This document shows, one piece after another, positions 5,125 to 5,885 of a stretch of 5,885 nt of DNA. The stretch is taken from contig URGY01000114.1 of assembly GCA_900547505.1 (NCBI GenBank), forward strand, positions 1 to 5,885. Direction: 5' to 3'. Position 1 is the stretch's first letter, and the number at the start of each line of letters is the position of its first letter. This DNA is from an uncultured Collinsella sp. GTDB lineage: Bacteria; Actinomycetota; Coriobacteriia; Coriobacteriales; Coriobacteriaceae. The notes beneath the pieces were generated by a model. It was not told the origin of the DNA. It did no database searches and saw only the letters and a list, made by a program, of their open reading frames with translations. The position numbers and the translations under genes were made by a program.

Positions 5125-5849
5125 ATGAATGAGTGGAATGACATAGCGGTTTTGACGCCACCGGGTGATGTCGACATCGCCTCGGTGTCCGTGCTGCGTC
5201 CACGGTTGGATAATCTGATCGACCGGGGCGTGCGTCGTGTTGTCATCAATTGCCAGGCCGTGGGCTTTATCGACTCGACGGGTTTGGCGTTTTTGCTTAC
5301 ACGTGCCAGAGAGCTCATGAGGCGAGAGGGCCTGCTTTCGCTTGTTAACGCCTCCGATGAGGTCATTCGCTTTTTGGAGATTGCCCGACTTGTCGACATC
5401 CTTCATGTTGCGGGTCCGGCGCGTGAGTCGATTCCCGCCATTCCGGTGGGGGAGCTGCCACGATGGAGCAAAAGCATCGAGGTGCAGCGAGGTATCGAGA
5501 ATCTCCCGTATTATCGGCACCGTGTGGCCGAGCTTCTCGAATCACTTCCCCTGAGGCGTGATGAGCGTTATGACGTCGCATTGGCGTTGGGGGAGGCATT
5601 GGGTAACGCGTATGACCATGCAGGCGGTGTTGGCTGCATCCTGACGGTTCAGGCCTATGGGGATCGTGCTGTGCTTGAAGTGCTTGATCGGGGCGCTGGC
5701 TATTCTATCGATGGGGCGAGCGAGCCGGTGGCATCCGAGGAACGCGGGCGCGGCATCAAGCTTATGCGCATGCTCGTCGATAATGTGGAAGTTGCCCGTC
5801 GTACGGATGGCGCCGGCACGCGCGTTCGGATGGTGAAGCTGTTTAGCTC
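5125..5849 (+). CDS. STAS anti-sigma antagonist fused to HATPase anti-sigma kinase, 3' end cut
   Basis: Open reading frame of 241 codons running into the 3' adapter. Residues ~5-97 are a STAS domain of RsbV/SpoIIAA type. LTPPGDVDIASV forms the first strand region, and FIDSTGLAFLL (48-58) carries the predicted phosphorylated serine S51. After a short linker, ~113-240 is an RsbW/SpoIIAB-type GHKL kinase domain. It shows the N box E157-ALGN161AYDHA, the ATP-lid motif D188-R-G190-A-G192, a glycine-rich G208-R-G210 and a C-terminal GTRVRMVK. RsbW proteins usually end soon after this last strand, so only a few residues are probably missing. Normally these are two proteins, the kinase phosphorylating and inactivating the antagonist; here both are in one chain behind an RsbU-type phosphatase. 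The start at 5125 fits the first STAS strand and the GGGGA motif. A TTG at 5107 is an alternative. The sigma factor or other client is not in the window. Confidence 0.88.
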
Positions 5850-5885
5850 CTGTCTCTTATACACATCTCCGAGCCCACAGACTAC
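5850..5885. other. Nextera Read-2 adapter, reverse complement (not genomic)
   Basis: 5850-5868 is the Tn5 mosaic end reverse complement CTGTCTCTTATACACATCT, followed by CCGAGCCCAC. The expected next base G is absent, then AGAC and TAC follow, the latter matching the start of the reverse-complemented index seen at 5-12. Genomic sequence therefore ends at about 5849. Confidence 0.97.

Noticed and set aside
4650..5399. Long minus-strand open frame opposite the phosphatase and STAS-kinase genes
   Set aside because: Low-complexity S/R/P-rich translation opposite two genes with intact catalytic motifs.
1..5885. Inverted terminal repeats suggesting a transposon
   Set aside because: They are Nextera/Tn5 library adapters including index bases, not a natural element.

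Overview
The window looks like one long metagenomic library molecule of about 5.8 kb from a fairly GC-rich (roughly 55-60%) bacterium. Codon preference (CGC/CGT arginine, almost no ATA), short intergenic gaps, GC-rich hairpin terminators and the gene set suggest a gut actinobacterium of the Coriobacteriia, possibly Collinsella-like; this comes from memory, not a search. Both ends (1-46 and 5850-5885) are Illumina Nextera/Tn5 adapter in inverted orientation with the same index, so the first and last genes are cut by library construction, not by biology.

Layout. 47-1958 holds two peptide/nickel-type ABC transporter ATPase genes, a 5'-truncated dppD-like gene and a complete dppF-like gene, overlapping by one base (TAATG). 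The first ~250 bases of the dppD-like gene are AT-richer and full of ATA/AGA codons, then usage changes abruptly. This suggests a chimeric molecule or a recombination breakpoint.

1959-2548 is a 590-base non-coding region and the most unusual part of the window. It holds two long imperfect palindromes, A (1975-2101, read on +) and B (2280-2404, read on -). Their arms are unrelated in sequence but perfectly self-complementary, while the interior-loop sequences, the apical TTC loop and the boundary bases are shared. Two back-to-back terminator-like hairpins lie midway between them, about 60 bases from each. I do not recognise this element family.

2549-2638 is a tRNA-Leu (anticodon GAG, CCA encoded) with its own promoter and terminator. 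It is followed closely by a two-gene partner-switching module. The first gene (2698-5043) encodes a PAS-GAF-(second sensor-like region)-PP2C/SpoIIE phosphatase of RsbU type. The second (5125 to the adapter) encodes an unusual single chain joining a STAS anti-sigma-factor antagonist (RsbV-like) to a HATPase anti-sigma kinase (RsbW-like). The expected working is that the phosphatase senses a signal and dephosphorylates the STAS serine, and the STAS domain then occupies the kinase domain and frees a sigma factor or other target. No sigma factor is visible; it may lie beyond the 3' end or elsewhere.
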